Part shown: positions 55,297 to 63,901 of the stretch, one piece after another
How positions within the stretch are numbered: the first letter of the stretch is position 1
Layout: every line of letters begins with the position of its first letter
Assembly (NCBI RefSeq): GCF_024227435.1
Contig: NZ_CP100445.1
Location: 2,787,369 to 2,851,368 of the forward strand
DNA length: 64,000 bases
From: Natrinema caseinilyticum
GTDB lineage: Archaea; Halobacteriota; Halobacteria; Halobacteriales; Natrialbaceae
Reading direction: 5' to 3'
Translations under genes and position numbers: made by a program
The notes under the pieces: generated by a model
Databases searched by the model: none
What the model was told of the DNA's origin: nothing
What the model saw: only the letters and a program-made list of their open reading frames with translations

Positions 55297-55964
55297 CGCT
55301 AAGGGAACTCGTTGTGGACGGTAATACCACTTTCTCAGGAATACCTTAGAATATCTCTCTATACTGTCGAACGTACGCGTTCACTGATCGCGACTGGGTC
55401 GTTTCCGGTCGGTTCCACAGGGACTTGTGTCTGACAGTATAGTGGCCACGGAACCTTTCTCGGGGTTCGAAAACGAGACGGTGGCGATTTTCGAACACCA
55501 GTGCTGATCGGCCACAGGATTTTGCTGCTAACAGACACCTGCGTTCGAGTCGCGGTGGGATCCCCTCACGATTTCGTTTTGATCGGTTAATCACGTACTG
55601 CCGATCCGTTTCGTCTTAATGTATCCGTTCTCCCTCTGCTCGTACAATCGCTCGTCATCCAACCGTTTTCGGTTAACAACTCGAGTATTCGTATGCGCTA
55701 ATTCATAACCGTCTGGTAACAATTTTGAGCGCATATTGGTCGACCGGAATTGGAGAGACCAGTATCCCGGTGGCGATTCCATTTCCATCTAGGGTGTCTA
55801 TCCCCGGTCCGTGGAACTCGCTATCCTCGGATTTTCGCGTCTAGACACGACCGAGCTATGTATTCAGTATACGACCCTCGACGATTGCGACAGTTGGGAC
55901 GCCAAGTCGGTCAAGTCCGACGCTGACGAGGAATAATCGGTCGAACTCGATTTTGGCTTTGTTA
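55297..55964. other. Gene-poor stretch within the AT-rich insert
   Basis: About 0.67 kb. It contains the 84-bp inverted-repeat element (55359-55442) and short broken frames. A minus-strand piece near 55860-55945 (FLVSVGLDRLGVPTVAIVEG) reads like a protein fragment but has no start of its own. No intact gene is supported. Confidence 0.5.
55359..55442. mobile_element. 84-bp MITE-like inverted-repeat element
   Basis: Ten-base perfect inverted ends CTATACTGTC and GACAGTATAG enclose 64 bp without coding capacity. The size and ends suggest a miniature element or the fused ends of a deleted IS. No clear target duplication is seen in the flanks. Confidence 0.45.
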
Positions 55965-56768
55965 TCACTCTGTTCGTTTTGGACACCGGAATATTCGAGT
56001 AGGGCTATGGATCCACTTGTCGCTTTCTCTGAGGCGATGTCTGTTAATATAGGACTCATCTAACTGCTCTATATAATCGATTATAGACACATCAAAACCT
56101 GCTGAACTGATAATTTCTTGGACGTCCCTTCCATACCATCGGACATGGTCGCTTTGACCAAATGCTTCTTCACGACCTTCTTCAGTCGTGATCGATGGGT
56201 CTTCGTAGGTCTTGTCACGGTCTCGATTTTGCGGTACGAGGATGATTGCTTCGCCTCCTGTCCGAAGAACGCGGTACAGTTCCTTCAGAGCTATAGTATC
56301 GCTGGGAACGTGTTCGAGCACATGTGAGCATATGATAATGTCAAACGAAATGTCATCAAACGGCAATTCAGTGATGTCTGCTTTGACATTCACACCTTCT
56401 TGCATCAAATCGGTTGTTGTTACAGTTATAGAATCTTTATTCCTCATCCTTTGTTCAAGCGCTTTATTGGGGGCAAAATAGAGCAGATCTATGCTGCCTT
56501 CAAACATGTATTCTTGAGAAAAATATTCCCAAATAAGGCGGTGGCGTTCCTTCGAACTGCAGTGTGGGCATTTAGCATCCGGACGGTTTTCTACTCCAAA
56601 TGGCAGAAATCGAGAACCTTTCCAGCCACAAATAGAACACTCCCGTCCGGACCCAAGGCCATACCAAACCGGTCGAATCCTGTTAAGTATATGTGTCCCC
56701 GCCAAGTTAATAAAACTCGCGACACCTTCTTCGCGGAGTATCTCTATCGATCTATTGATGGTATTCAT
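55965..56768 (-). CDS. SAM-dependent methyltransferase with N-terminal zinc ribbon
   Basis: A 267-residue class I methyltransferase. An N-terminal treble-clef-like Cys set (CSICGWKG ... CPHCSSKERHR, about 42-75) precedes the Rossmann domain with the acidic SAM loop VTTTDLMQEGV, the FDIIICSHVLEHV motif and LYRVLRTGGEAIILVP. Such two-part proteins occur in polysaccharide clusters and probably methylate a sugar or lipid carrier. Codon use is AT-rich, as in the GT2 gene at 54391. Its first 17 bp overlap the end of the fkbM relic. Confidence 0.85.
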   Translation of the reverse strand: MNTINRSIEILREEGVASFINLAGTHILNRIRPVWYGLGSGRECSICGWKGSRFLPFGVENRPDAKCPHCSSKERHRLIWEYFSQEYMFEGSIDLLYFAPNKALEQRMRNKDSITVTTTDLMQEGVNVKADITELPFDDISFDIIICSHVLEHVPSDTIALKELYRVLRTGGEAIILVPQNRDRDKTYEDPSITTEEGREEAFGQSDHVRWYGRDVQEIISSAGFDVSIIDYIEQLDESYINRHRLRESDKWIHSPTRIFRCPKRTE

Positions 56769-57531
56769 GTGACATTATCACCAACCAAGGGAATATGATT
56801 ATCGCACTAATCGAAATCTTCACCTGTCGTCGTTTGGCCCGGGTCGCGTCCAGCGCGTCGGTCATCCAGCGCAAGACGTCGTACTCTGTTCCTTCGACGT
56901 CGATCTTCACGACGGTCGGCAGCGGTAACCCGCGTTCACGAACGAAGTCGTCCGCTCGTTTTGCCGAAACGGTCCGGATATCGTAGTCCGACCCGCGAGT
57001 TGCCGTATTCAACGTCGACATCTGTGCCTGACTGTCGTTCCGATCGACTGCAAACTCGACTTCGTCGTTGACATCCGAGAGTGCCACCGGAAACTGCCGA
57101 ACCGTTCCGCCGTTGACCGCCGCGTTGCGCTCGAGCTTTTCGTACGCGGGCGGCGATGGTTCGAACGCGATGACCTCTCCCTCGGTGAGCTTCTGACTCA
57201 GGAAACAGGAGTAGATACCGATATTGGCGCCGACATCGAAGAAGACGTCCGTTTCCCGTACCTCGGCGAGGAGATCCTCGAGAATCAGCCGTTCGCTATC
57301 CAGTTGGTAGTAATTTGCGTCCGCCGCGTGTTCGGCGACGAAGGTCGCTTCGACACTGTCGATCGTTCGGGTCAGCGGACGCGATCCGAACCGTCTCCGC
57401 ATCCACCAGTATGGGCGCTGAATCACCAGCGAGTACGGCGTCTCGAGGTACGGAGCGATACCGATGCGGTGTGCTATTTGCTTGATCGACGATAACATCC
57501 GTTGCTCTCTGGTTCGTACAAGCAGAACCAT
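56752..57531 (-). pseudogene. FkbM-family methyltransferase, truncated at its 3' end
   Basis: The N-terminal 230 or so residues are a normal FkbM methyltransferase (VFFDVGANIGIYSCFLSQKL SAM motif, IAFEPSPPAYEKLERNA, VKIDVEGTEYDVLRWM). After DATRAKRR (near 56830) the similarity stops and the frame continues for about 25 hydrophobic residues in AT-rich DNA. The usual ending of about 30-50 residues is lost. The break coincides with the change in base composition, so the gene was cut by the incoming AT-rich segment. Start 57531 or 57498. It may still fold, but is treated as broken. Confidence 0.75.
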
Positions 57532-57882
57532 CGAGTTAAACCACCAGCGTGACTATCTGTACTATCGATCAGCCTGGTATGTTTTCGGACGATCATATTA
57601 CAGCCAGTCATCCGAACCGGGGTCCGTTCGACGTCGAACGCTCGCCTCGATCACCGTAACACGCGGGTCCGCTACTCCGGTGGGGCGTTTCCGGCGTGGG
57701 ATGCACACTCTACCGCCAGTCGGCAGCCTGGTGGACGCTGTTCGGACTCCGTCGCTGTAACTGGTTGCCGAGCAACGAGTTTCCGGACGGCACAGTGACG
57801 ATTCCGACGAGCGCCGAGCCGGGCGAAGTCACGTAGTGGTCGACCGTGACGTCCGTTTCCGGTACGCTGCGCGCCGACCCGA
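57532..57882. other. Intergenic stretch of 0.35 kb
   Basis: Between fkbM and the second GT39-type gene. A minus-strand piece near 57715-57870 (TDVTVDHYVTSPGSALVGIV) has a protein-like composition but no start codon, perhaps a decayed gene. No other feature is seen. Confidence 0.4.
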
Positions 57883-59646
57883 TTATCCGCCGGTGGCCGC
57901 AGTGTTGTCCCACGCGTAGACGTACAACTCACCGTAGCTGGCTTCGAGGCTCGCGCGCCGTTCGAGAACGGCGACTGTCTCGTCATCTAACCGCCGCATC
58001 ACGACCGCGTCCAGGACGACCCATCCGCGATCGTGCGTTTCGATCACCGCCTCGAGCGATCTCGCTGTTCGGATCGGTTCGGCCCCCGCGTACCGATCGA
58101 CGCCGTTTACCGTCCAGTCGCGTTCCTGGCCCAGGAGCGGGTGGGCCAACCAGTAGTCCACGCCCCCTGCGTAGTACAGTCCGGGTGCAGTCCACCCGGC
58201 GACGATGACGTCGCCGGGTTCTCGGTGGTCGTTCACGTACTCGTACGCGCCAGCGAACTCCGGTTGCGGTGCGTTCACGCCGAGTTCGTAGTGAGACTGT
58301 GGTGCGACGGTAAAGCCGCCGCCGAACACCAGTACAGTGACGAGACCGACCGCCACAGTACACGCGGCCCCAGCCCGGATCAGTTCGTCGGCGCTCTCGA
58401 CGCCGACCCTCTCGCTCACCCATCGTCGGGGCGCGCTCGATGCCACCCGGTCGACAGTACCGATCGCCGCGAAATCGACGGTCACCGCGGCCCAGACGAA
58501 AAGTACGGGGACTGCGAAATAGAGATACCGCGTGGCGAACAGGTCGGTGGAGGCGCTGAGTACCCACGCTGGGGGAACGACAGCGAGCACGAGGGCGATA
58601 CCGGCCCGCGTCCAGCCGCGGTAGAACGTCACGGCGGCACCGATCACACCCAGGTAAAACACTCCCGAAAACTCGGAACTGAGCCAGTCGACGTAGGCAG
58701 CCCCGTACGCCGTATCGGTCGAGAGGAGGTCGACCAGTAGGCGAGGGAAGCCGCCGGTCGGCCGAATAACCGCGATCACGAGCATCAGCGATGCAACGAG
58801 TGCCCCTCCCAGCGTTCCGACCGAGAGACGACGGTCGGCGACGCCGATCGATCCGAGATAGACGACCGCAATCGGCAGAAGGATGAACCCGACCCGGTGT
58901 GTCAACGCGGCTCCCGTTCCGACGGCGACGAGCGCCACGACCGTTCGCTTCTCGATGGGGCGCGTCCGTTCGACCGTCAGAAGCAAGACCAGCGTGAGCG
59001 TGTACAGGAACTGGAACTGCTGGTACATTCGCGCCTGTCGACTCCAGGCGATTTCCCAGGTCGCGACGGTGACGAGTGCGGCCGCGAGCAAGCCGATACG
59101 CTCGGTCCCCACCTCGCGACCGAGCCAGTAGGTCGTGGCGATGGTCGCCAGCCCAAAGACGACCGACGGGAGCCGTGCAGCCGCCTCGCCACCACCGAGA
59201 AGCGCCATCGAGGCGGCCATCAGGAGAGTGTGTGGAAACGCTCGCCAGTAGGTGTATTCCGACGGAAAGGTCGGCGTTCCTTTCTCGAGCACGGCGATGG
59301 CGGCGTTGGCCGAAATCGCCTCGTCGAACCAGAAACTCTGGGCGCCGAGCGAGTCCGCCCGGAGGAGACCGCCGACGATGAGGAGGCCGACCAACACCAC
59401 TGTGACGCCCCGCGCCGACAACAGTCGTTTCGACGCGGTCGAGCCCGCCGACTCGTCTTCGGACTCGGGGGCGAACTGCCCCAGACCGATTGCCAACGCG
59501 AACGCACCGACACAGGCGAGCGTCGCCCATCCGAGCGGAACGCCTGTCCGGACCTCACCGGCGGTCTCGAGCACCACCACGCCGATAATCACCGCTAGGA
59601 GATACCGAGCGACAGTTTCGCTCATCGACTGAGACGGCGGCTCCAT
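57883..59646 (-). CDS. Polytopic glycosyltransferase of the GT39/ArnT type
   Basis: A 587-residue membrane protein with about 11-12 helices. The catalytic acid motif of the first outer loop is GAQSFWFDEAISANAAIAV, and the second loop has the SRQARMYQQFQ segment typical for ArnT/PMT-like enzymes with polyprenyl-linked donors. The C-terminal part is soluble and outer. ATG 59646 (MEPPSQSMSET) is chosen because longer frames would overlap the epimerase gene; 59625 is an alternative. It is a second, only distantly similar copy of this enzyme class in the window. Confidence 0.83.
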   Translation of the reverse strand: MEPPSQSMSETVARYLLAVIIGVVVLETAGEVRTGVPLGWATLACVGAFALAIGLGQFAPESEDESAGSTASKRLLSARGVTVVLVGLLIVGGLLRADSLGAQSFWFDEAISANAAIAVLEKGTPTFPSEYTYWRAFPHTLLMAASMALLGGGEAAARLPSVVFGLATIATTYWLGREVGTERIGLLAAALVTVATWEIAWSRQARMYQQFQFLYTLTLVLLLTVERTRPIEKRTVVALVAVGTGAALTHRVGFILLPIAVVYLGSIGVADRRLSVGTLGGALVASLMLVIAVIRPTGGFPRLLVDLLSTDTAYGAAYVDWLSSEFSGVFYLGVIGAAVTFYRGWTRAGIALVLAVVPPAWVLSASTDLFATRYLYFAVPVLFVWAAVTVDFAAIGTVDRVASSAPRRWVSERVGVESADELIRAGAACTVAVGLVTVLVFGGGFTVAPQSHYELGVNAPQPEFAGAYEYVNDHREPGDVIVAGWTAPGLYYAGGVDYWLAHPLLGQERDWTVNGVDRYAGAEPIRTARSLEAVIETHDRGWVVLDAVVMRRLDDETVAVLERRASLEASYGELYVYAWDNTAATGG

Positions 59647-59705
59647 CACTCTCGTTTCCACGTACGGCCCTTTGAATCCTCCAGCGGTGGGCCGATGCCG
59701 CCGTT

Positions 59706-60689
59706 TCAGGACTGACTGACGAGGGGCTCGTACCACTCGCGGTTCCGCCGATACCAGTCGACGAACGACGAGACGCCCTCTCGAATCGACACCGACGGCT
59801 CGTAGTCGATCGACGCCCTGGCCTTCGAGACGTCAGCATGGGTATGGCGTGCGTCTGCCGTCGCCGGAGCGGTGTATTCGAGGGCGAACTCGCTGTCCGT
59901 CGCCTCGGCGATGTGTTCGGCCAGGTCGACGATCGTAATGTTGTCGCCCGAGCCGATGTTCAACACTTCGCCGTCGGCAGCATCCGTCTCGAGGAGTGCG
60001 AGGTTGGCGTCGACGACGTCGTCGATGTGGGTGAAATCGCGGCTCTGACATCCATCACCGTAGATCTCCATCGGCTCGCCCTCGAGACATCGGGCGGTGA
60101 AATTCGTGATCGCCATGTTGGGTCTCATCCGCGGGCCGTACACGGTGAAGTACCGCAAACTCACCGTCGGAACGTCGTAGATATCGTGCCAGACGCGGCA
60201 GTAGTGTTCCCCCATCAGCTTCGTGACGGCGTACGGACTCCGGGGTCGGAGCCGGTCGTCTTCCTCGTAGGGAAGGCTGGCAGCGTCGCCGTAGACGGAA
60301 GACGATGACGCGTTGACGAGTCGGTCGACACCGTGGTCGGCCGCAGCCTGCAACACCGTTATTAGGCCGGTCGTATTGATCCGGTGGGGCTTTCGAGGGT
60401 TTTCGACGCTCTTGCGGACGCCGGCCTGTGCGGCCTTGTGATAGATCACGTCTACGTCGTGACCCGCGATGGTTTCGCGGACCGTTCGTTCGTCGGTGAT
60501 CGACCCCTCGACGAAGGTAAAGTGTTCACCACCCGCGTCGGAACACCGCTGCAGGTTCCGTCGCTTGATCGCCGGATCGTAGTACGAATCGAGGGCGTCC
60601 AGCGTGACGACGTGGTGTCCCTGCTCGAGTAGCTGTTCGGCGATGTGCGAGCCGACGAACCCCGCACCGCCGGTGACGAGTACCTTCAT
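59706..60689 (-). CDS. NAD-dependent sugar-nucleotide epimerase/dehydratase
   Basis: A 327-residue extended short-chain dehydrogenase. The NAD-binding GGAGFVGSHIAEQLL is at residues 7-21, the catalytic YxxxK is in SPYAVTKLMGEH and the Ser is in ASSSSVYGD. LRYFTVYGPRMRPNMAI and EIYGDGCQSRDFTHIDDVV resemble UDP-glucose/UDP-glucuronate 4-epimerases. It supplies a NDP-sugar for the glycan genes. It ends 59 bp before the GT39-type gene and may form an operon with it. Confidence 0.9.
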   Translation of the reverse strand: MKVLVTGGAGFVGSHIAEQLLEQGHHVVTLDALDSYYDPAIKRRNLQRCSDAGGEHFTFVEGSITDERTVRETIAGHDVDVIYHKAAQAGVRKSVENPRKPHRINTTGLITVLQAAADHGVDRLVNASSSSVYGDAASLPYEEDDRLRPRSPYAVTKLMGEHYCRVWHDIYDVPTVSLRYFTVYGPRMRPNMAITNFTARCLEGEPMEIYGDGCQSRDFTHIDDVVDANLALLETDAADGEVLNIGSGDNITIVDLAEHIAEATDSEFALEYTAPATADARHTHADVSKARASIDYEPSVSIREGVSSFVDWYRRNREWYEPLVSQS

Positions 60690-61030
60690 CGTCGATCAGC
60701 CTCTGAGTCGACGCTGTGGCCGAGTCCCTGTCTATCGGTCGGCTGCGGTGACTTCAGCTCTCGCCAGGTCGGCGAGACGAGTCTCGTACCCGCTGCCGAG
60801 CTGTCGTGGTCTTCCCAGTGTCCGTTACCGTCCATGCCCTGCTCTCCACCGAAGAGGCATATGACGCTTCCATCCGTCGGACGGATGGAATTACACAGAG
60901 ACAAGGCGAAAGCCCACGACGTCAGTCGTGGGTGGATGTCAAACGAACCGGAGGAGAAAGCCGCAGGAGGATGTTGAGACCGTCCTGTCGGACGCAGTGC
61001 TGCGTGCGCTGTGATTCACTCGACTGTGGT
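60690..61030. other. Intergenic stretch with an IS-type right end
   Basis: About 0.34 kb between the epimerase and the asparagine-synthase-like relic. Two adjacent palindromes (60868-60890 and 60913-60932) are described separately. A short direct repeat of TTCACTCGA lies near 61016-61037. No gene is seen. Confidence 0.5.
60868..60932 (+). mobile_element. Right-end relic of an IS605/IS1341 (TnpB) type element
   Basis: An 11-bp perfect stem (TTCCATCCGTC g GACGGATGGAA, 60868-60890) is followed after 22 bp by the hairpin CCCACGAC GTCA GTCGTGGG (60913-60932). This tandem of stems preceding GTGGATG is what I know from the 3' ends of haloarchaeal tnpB elements, where they are part of the guide RNA. 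No tnpB reading frame is found upstream. The second such solo end in the window, the first being at 40728. Confidence 0.65.
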
Positions 61031-61760
61031 TCACTCGAGTGCGACCGACGATTCCAGGAGCGTGAGCGGTGAATAGGGCTGGTTCGTGTACTCGTCGCCG
61101 TTCAGGTACGCTCGATAACACGTTCTAACGGCCGATTCGTCCAGGTAGGGGACGGCTGAATGTCGTCGTCGTGTCGCTCGATTTTCCGTCGGACGACCGG
61201 ATGGCTTCTGACGAGTTCTGCGTGCGTCGGCCAGGGGCCATCGCCACCGAGGGTGTCGGTCGTCTCGTCCACACCCTCGACGACTCGGAGCCGATCGCCG
61301 GGTGCGTGCCGTGTGACTGTAACAGACTGGAAAAGACGAGCGCTCCGTCTTCGGTGTGAGTGTAATAGATCGGCCGTGCACCCAGCCGATCGGTGAATAC
61401 GGAGACCGTGTCCGCGTCGCGGTCGTAGACCACACCCGCAAATTCGCTGTTCAGTCCGGCAACGAACGGGAGCCGTACCGCTGATAGAGGCGGGCGCAGT
61501 ACTCCCCGTCGGATACCGCCGCGGGACGGGGAGCGTACGTCCCCCCGTTCGTGGCCCAGTACCTCTCCCCAACACCAGAGTGAGGCGTCACCGCTGGCTA
61601 CCGGTTGGTCCTCGAAGTCGATCGCGTGGTCGACGTACCCGACGTGTACGCTCTCGTCGTGATACGTCGATGCCTCGTGGCTGTCGAGCCAGCATCCTGC
61701 GTCGACGAGGTCATCGAGCGGGCGTCCCGCTGCGCCGATAATCCCGCAGAGGCCGACCAT
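61031..61760 (-). pseudogene. Asparagine-synthase-like pseudogene
   Basis: The start MVGLCGIIGAAGRPLDDL (ATG 61760, behind a TTTATAC box at about 61785-61792) is that of a class II glutamine amidotransferase/asparagine synthase-like protein. The frame then shifts near 61541 (a C6 run), where YAPRPAAVSDGEYCARLYQRYG is found in another frame. It returns near 61471 for LPFVAGLNSEFAGVVYD and FTDRLGARPIYY. The synthetase part is mostly gone. Only the distal pieces (GPWPTHAELVRSHPVVRR, then AVPYLDESAVRTCYRAYLNG) remain in two further frames. At least three shifts and a large deletion make it non-functional. Confidence 0.75.
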
Positions 61761-62181
61761 GGCGATTTCTCTCATCGATCTGTTGTATAAACGGTGCGTG
61801 TCAGAAACCGTGATCGTACTCCGCCGTCGCACGGTCGGCGGCTGTGTCGAGACAGGCCAGTAGACGGGCGCGTCGTCGCAGAGAATCTTCGATCGGTTAT
61901 GTCGGAGAAATCGCGGAGAGTGAGCCACCCAAGAACGACAGGTGCGTCTCGATATCGTCGTCAGAGACGCTGTCACCGGTGAACTGCTCCTCGTCGTCGT
62001 ACGCAGCGCCACCAGCAGATCCGATCGAGTTTGTTCGCGACCGTGAGTGTCCGAATCGCCGACACTGAGGTTCTTTTTCGCTCGTCGTCGGTGAGAGGTC
62101 TATGACCGATACGCATTCGAAGGTACCGAATCCGGGGACCCGCAGTGGCCGTCGACCGTCGATTCACCACCGGATATCACG
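61761..62181. other. Intergenic stretch of 0.4 kb with a coding trace
   Basis: Contains the promoter of the asparagine-synthase-like relic at its left end. On the minus strand 61899-62033 an acidic piece (YDDEEQFTGDSVSDDDIETH...) with a stop at its end looks like a real protein C-terminus, but no start or upstream domain remains. No complete gene is seen. Confidence 0.4.
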
Positions 62182-62784
62182 ATGAGCCGAGAGTACGACG
62201 AAGAGTGGTTCGTCGTCGACAGCCGAACGAACGCCGTGATCACGTGGGCCGGTACCGGGATTCTCGCCAGCGCGGTAATTGCGTTTCTCTTCGCGGGCTT
62301 CGTTGGCGGGGTCGCGTTCGCGGCAGTCGCAACGGCGGTCGCGTCTGTCCCGCCACTGGTTGCACGTTCGTGGACCCACACGCTCCCCTGGCCGCTCCTC
62401 GGTATCGCGTCACTGCCGCTCGTACTCGTCCCGCTTCAGCCGACGTTCTTCGGCCAGTTCTTCGTCGGTGTCGGTATCGCAGCGCTCGCGATGCTCGTCG
62501 TCAACGCGCTCCAGCTCACGACGTCGCTTCGCATGACGCCCGCCTTCGCCGTGGTCTTCGTCTGTATCGTCACGCTCGCCGTCGCCGGATTCTGGGCGGT
62601 CGCCTCGGCGGTCAGCTCGGAATATCTCGGTGGCACGTTCGTCGAGACGAACGACGAACTCATGCTGATCTTCAGCGTCGCGCTCCTTGCCGGGCTCTTC
62701 TCGGGTCTCGCTTTCTGGCTGTACTTCCGGCAGCGGCGCCGAAACGCACCTCGATCACCACCACAACGGGTGAAATCGACGTGA
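62182..62784 (+). CDS. Hypothetical membrane protein
   Basis: A 200-residue protein with about six hydrophobic helices after a short soluble start (MSREYDEEWFVVDSRTNAV) and a basic C-terminal tail. Not recognised. It overlaps the next gene by GTGA (62781-62784), so both are likely translated together. Confidence 0.7.
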   Translation: MSREYDEEWFVVDSRTNAVITWAGTGILASAVIAFLFAGFVGGVAFAAVATAVASVPPLVARSWTHTLPWPLLGIASLPLVLVPLQPTFFGQFFVGVGIAALAMLVVNALQLTTSLRMTPAFAVVFVCIVTLAVAGFWAVASAVSSEYLGGTFVETNDELMLIFSVALLAGLFSGLAFWLYFRQRRRNAPRSPPQRVKST

Positions 62785-63443
62785 CGGTCCGCGAGCGACT
62801 GCGGCTCACCCCCGAGCGGGCCGCACTGCTGGTCCGCGTTCTGCAACTCGTCATGATCGCGATTCTCGTCGCCGGAGTCTGGTATGGAAGGCCGGGCGTG
62901 GTCGTCAACGGAGGAATCGCCTTGCTCGTCACGCAGCTTCCCGCACTCTTCGAACGCCGCTACGCGTTCACGATGAACGAGATGCTCGTCCTCTGGATCA
63001 CGCTCTCCATGTTTCTCCACGCGTTCGGAACGCTCCCGCTGCCCGGTCTCGATTTCTTGACGCCGTACAAGGCCGTCTGGTGGTGGGATCACGTGACCCA
63101 CACGTTCTCGTCCTCGCTCGTGGCCGCCGTCGGGTATGCCACCGCGCGAGCCCTGGACGTCCACACCGACGCCGTTACGTTCCCGCCGACGTTCATGTTC
63201 GCGTACCTCCTCCTGTTCATGATGGCGTTCGGCGTCGTCTGGGAGCTCCTCGAGTTCTACGTCGGCGTCGTCTCCCAGTTACTCGGGATCCCGGGAATCC
63301 TGACGCAGTACGGGCTCGAAGACACCATCCTCGACCTCGCGTACGACACGGTCGGCGCCCTCCTCGTCGCCACCATCGGAACCGCGTACCTCACCGACGT
63401 TTCGGATCAGTTAGCCGAGCGACTGAGTTCTCGGACTCCCTGA
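62781..63443 (+). CDS. Hypothetical membrane protein (YjdF/DUF2238-like)
   Basis: A 220-residue protein with about six helices starting at GTG 62781. The middle part PLPGLDFLTPYKAVWWWDHVTHTFSS and the later FMMAFGVVWELLEFYV resemble the YjdF/DUF2238 family of inner membrane proteins (the conserved D.(I/V)TH and E..E residues). The tail contains the GLEDTILDLAYDTVGALLVA segment usual for the same family (D...D). Function is unknown. Co-transcribed with the preceding membrane protein gene. Confidence 0.7.
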   Translation: MTVRERLRLTPERAALLVRVLQLVMIAILVAGVWYGRPGVVVNGGIALLVTQLPALFERRYAFTMNEMLVLWITLSMFLHAFGTLPLPGLDFLTPYKAVWWWDHVTHTFSSSLVAAVGYATARALDVHTDAVTFPPTFMFAYLLLFMMAFGVVWELLEFYVGVVSQLLGIPGILTQYGLEDTILDLAYDTVGALLVATIGTAYLTDVSDQLAERLSSRTP

Positions 63444-63901
63444 CGTGACGGATTCCGCCTCGCGGCACCCTCGTCGGGACCCTGGACGCTGCTCGAGCGT
63501 GTCGGCTCCGACAGTAGACTGTGTCCCCGCCGCGCTCGAGTCTCGAGAAGCGCGGTACCCGAGCCATCCGCCGAAGATACTCGCGTCGACTTTCGAAAGA
63601 TTAACGGCACACATATCTGTATCTAACGGCGGGGTGACGCCCTGCCCCTGGCGGAACAATAGGGCAGTCCGTAGCGGTCGGCGCCGAAGGTTACCGGCAG
63701 AAGGCGCACGACGACCCCGATGCGGCCGAGGACACGGCTGCCGTCGGGGCGCGTCCGAGCCGAAACCAGTCGCCGACAGGTACCGGCCGCCGGACTGTCA
63801 CACAAGAAGCCCCCCGGGGCCACGCGGGACGCCGAGGCTCGGCGACAGGCACCGTGCTGAAGCCGCGTCGAAGAACTCTCGCGGATCCGTTTCGTCCGAC
63901 G
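63444..63901. other. Gene-free stretch of about 0.45 kb
   Basis: No gene or RNA is recognised on either strand. A short AT-rich patch near 63595-63625 is the only departure from the G/C-rich background. Confidence 0.5.

Noticed and set aside
55591-55788. 65-codon minus-strand frame in the AT-rich insert
   Set aside because: No promoter, no known family and no codon bias; too short to support.
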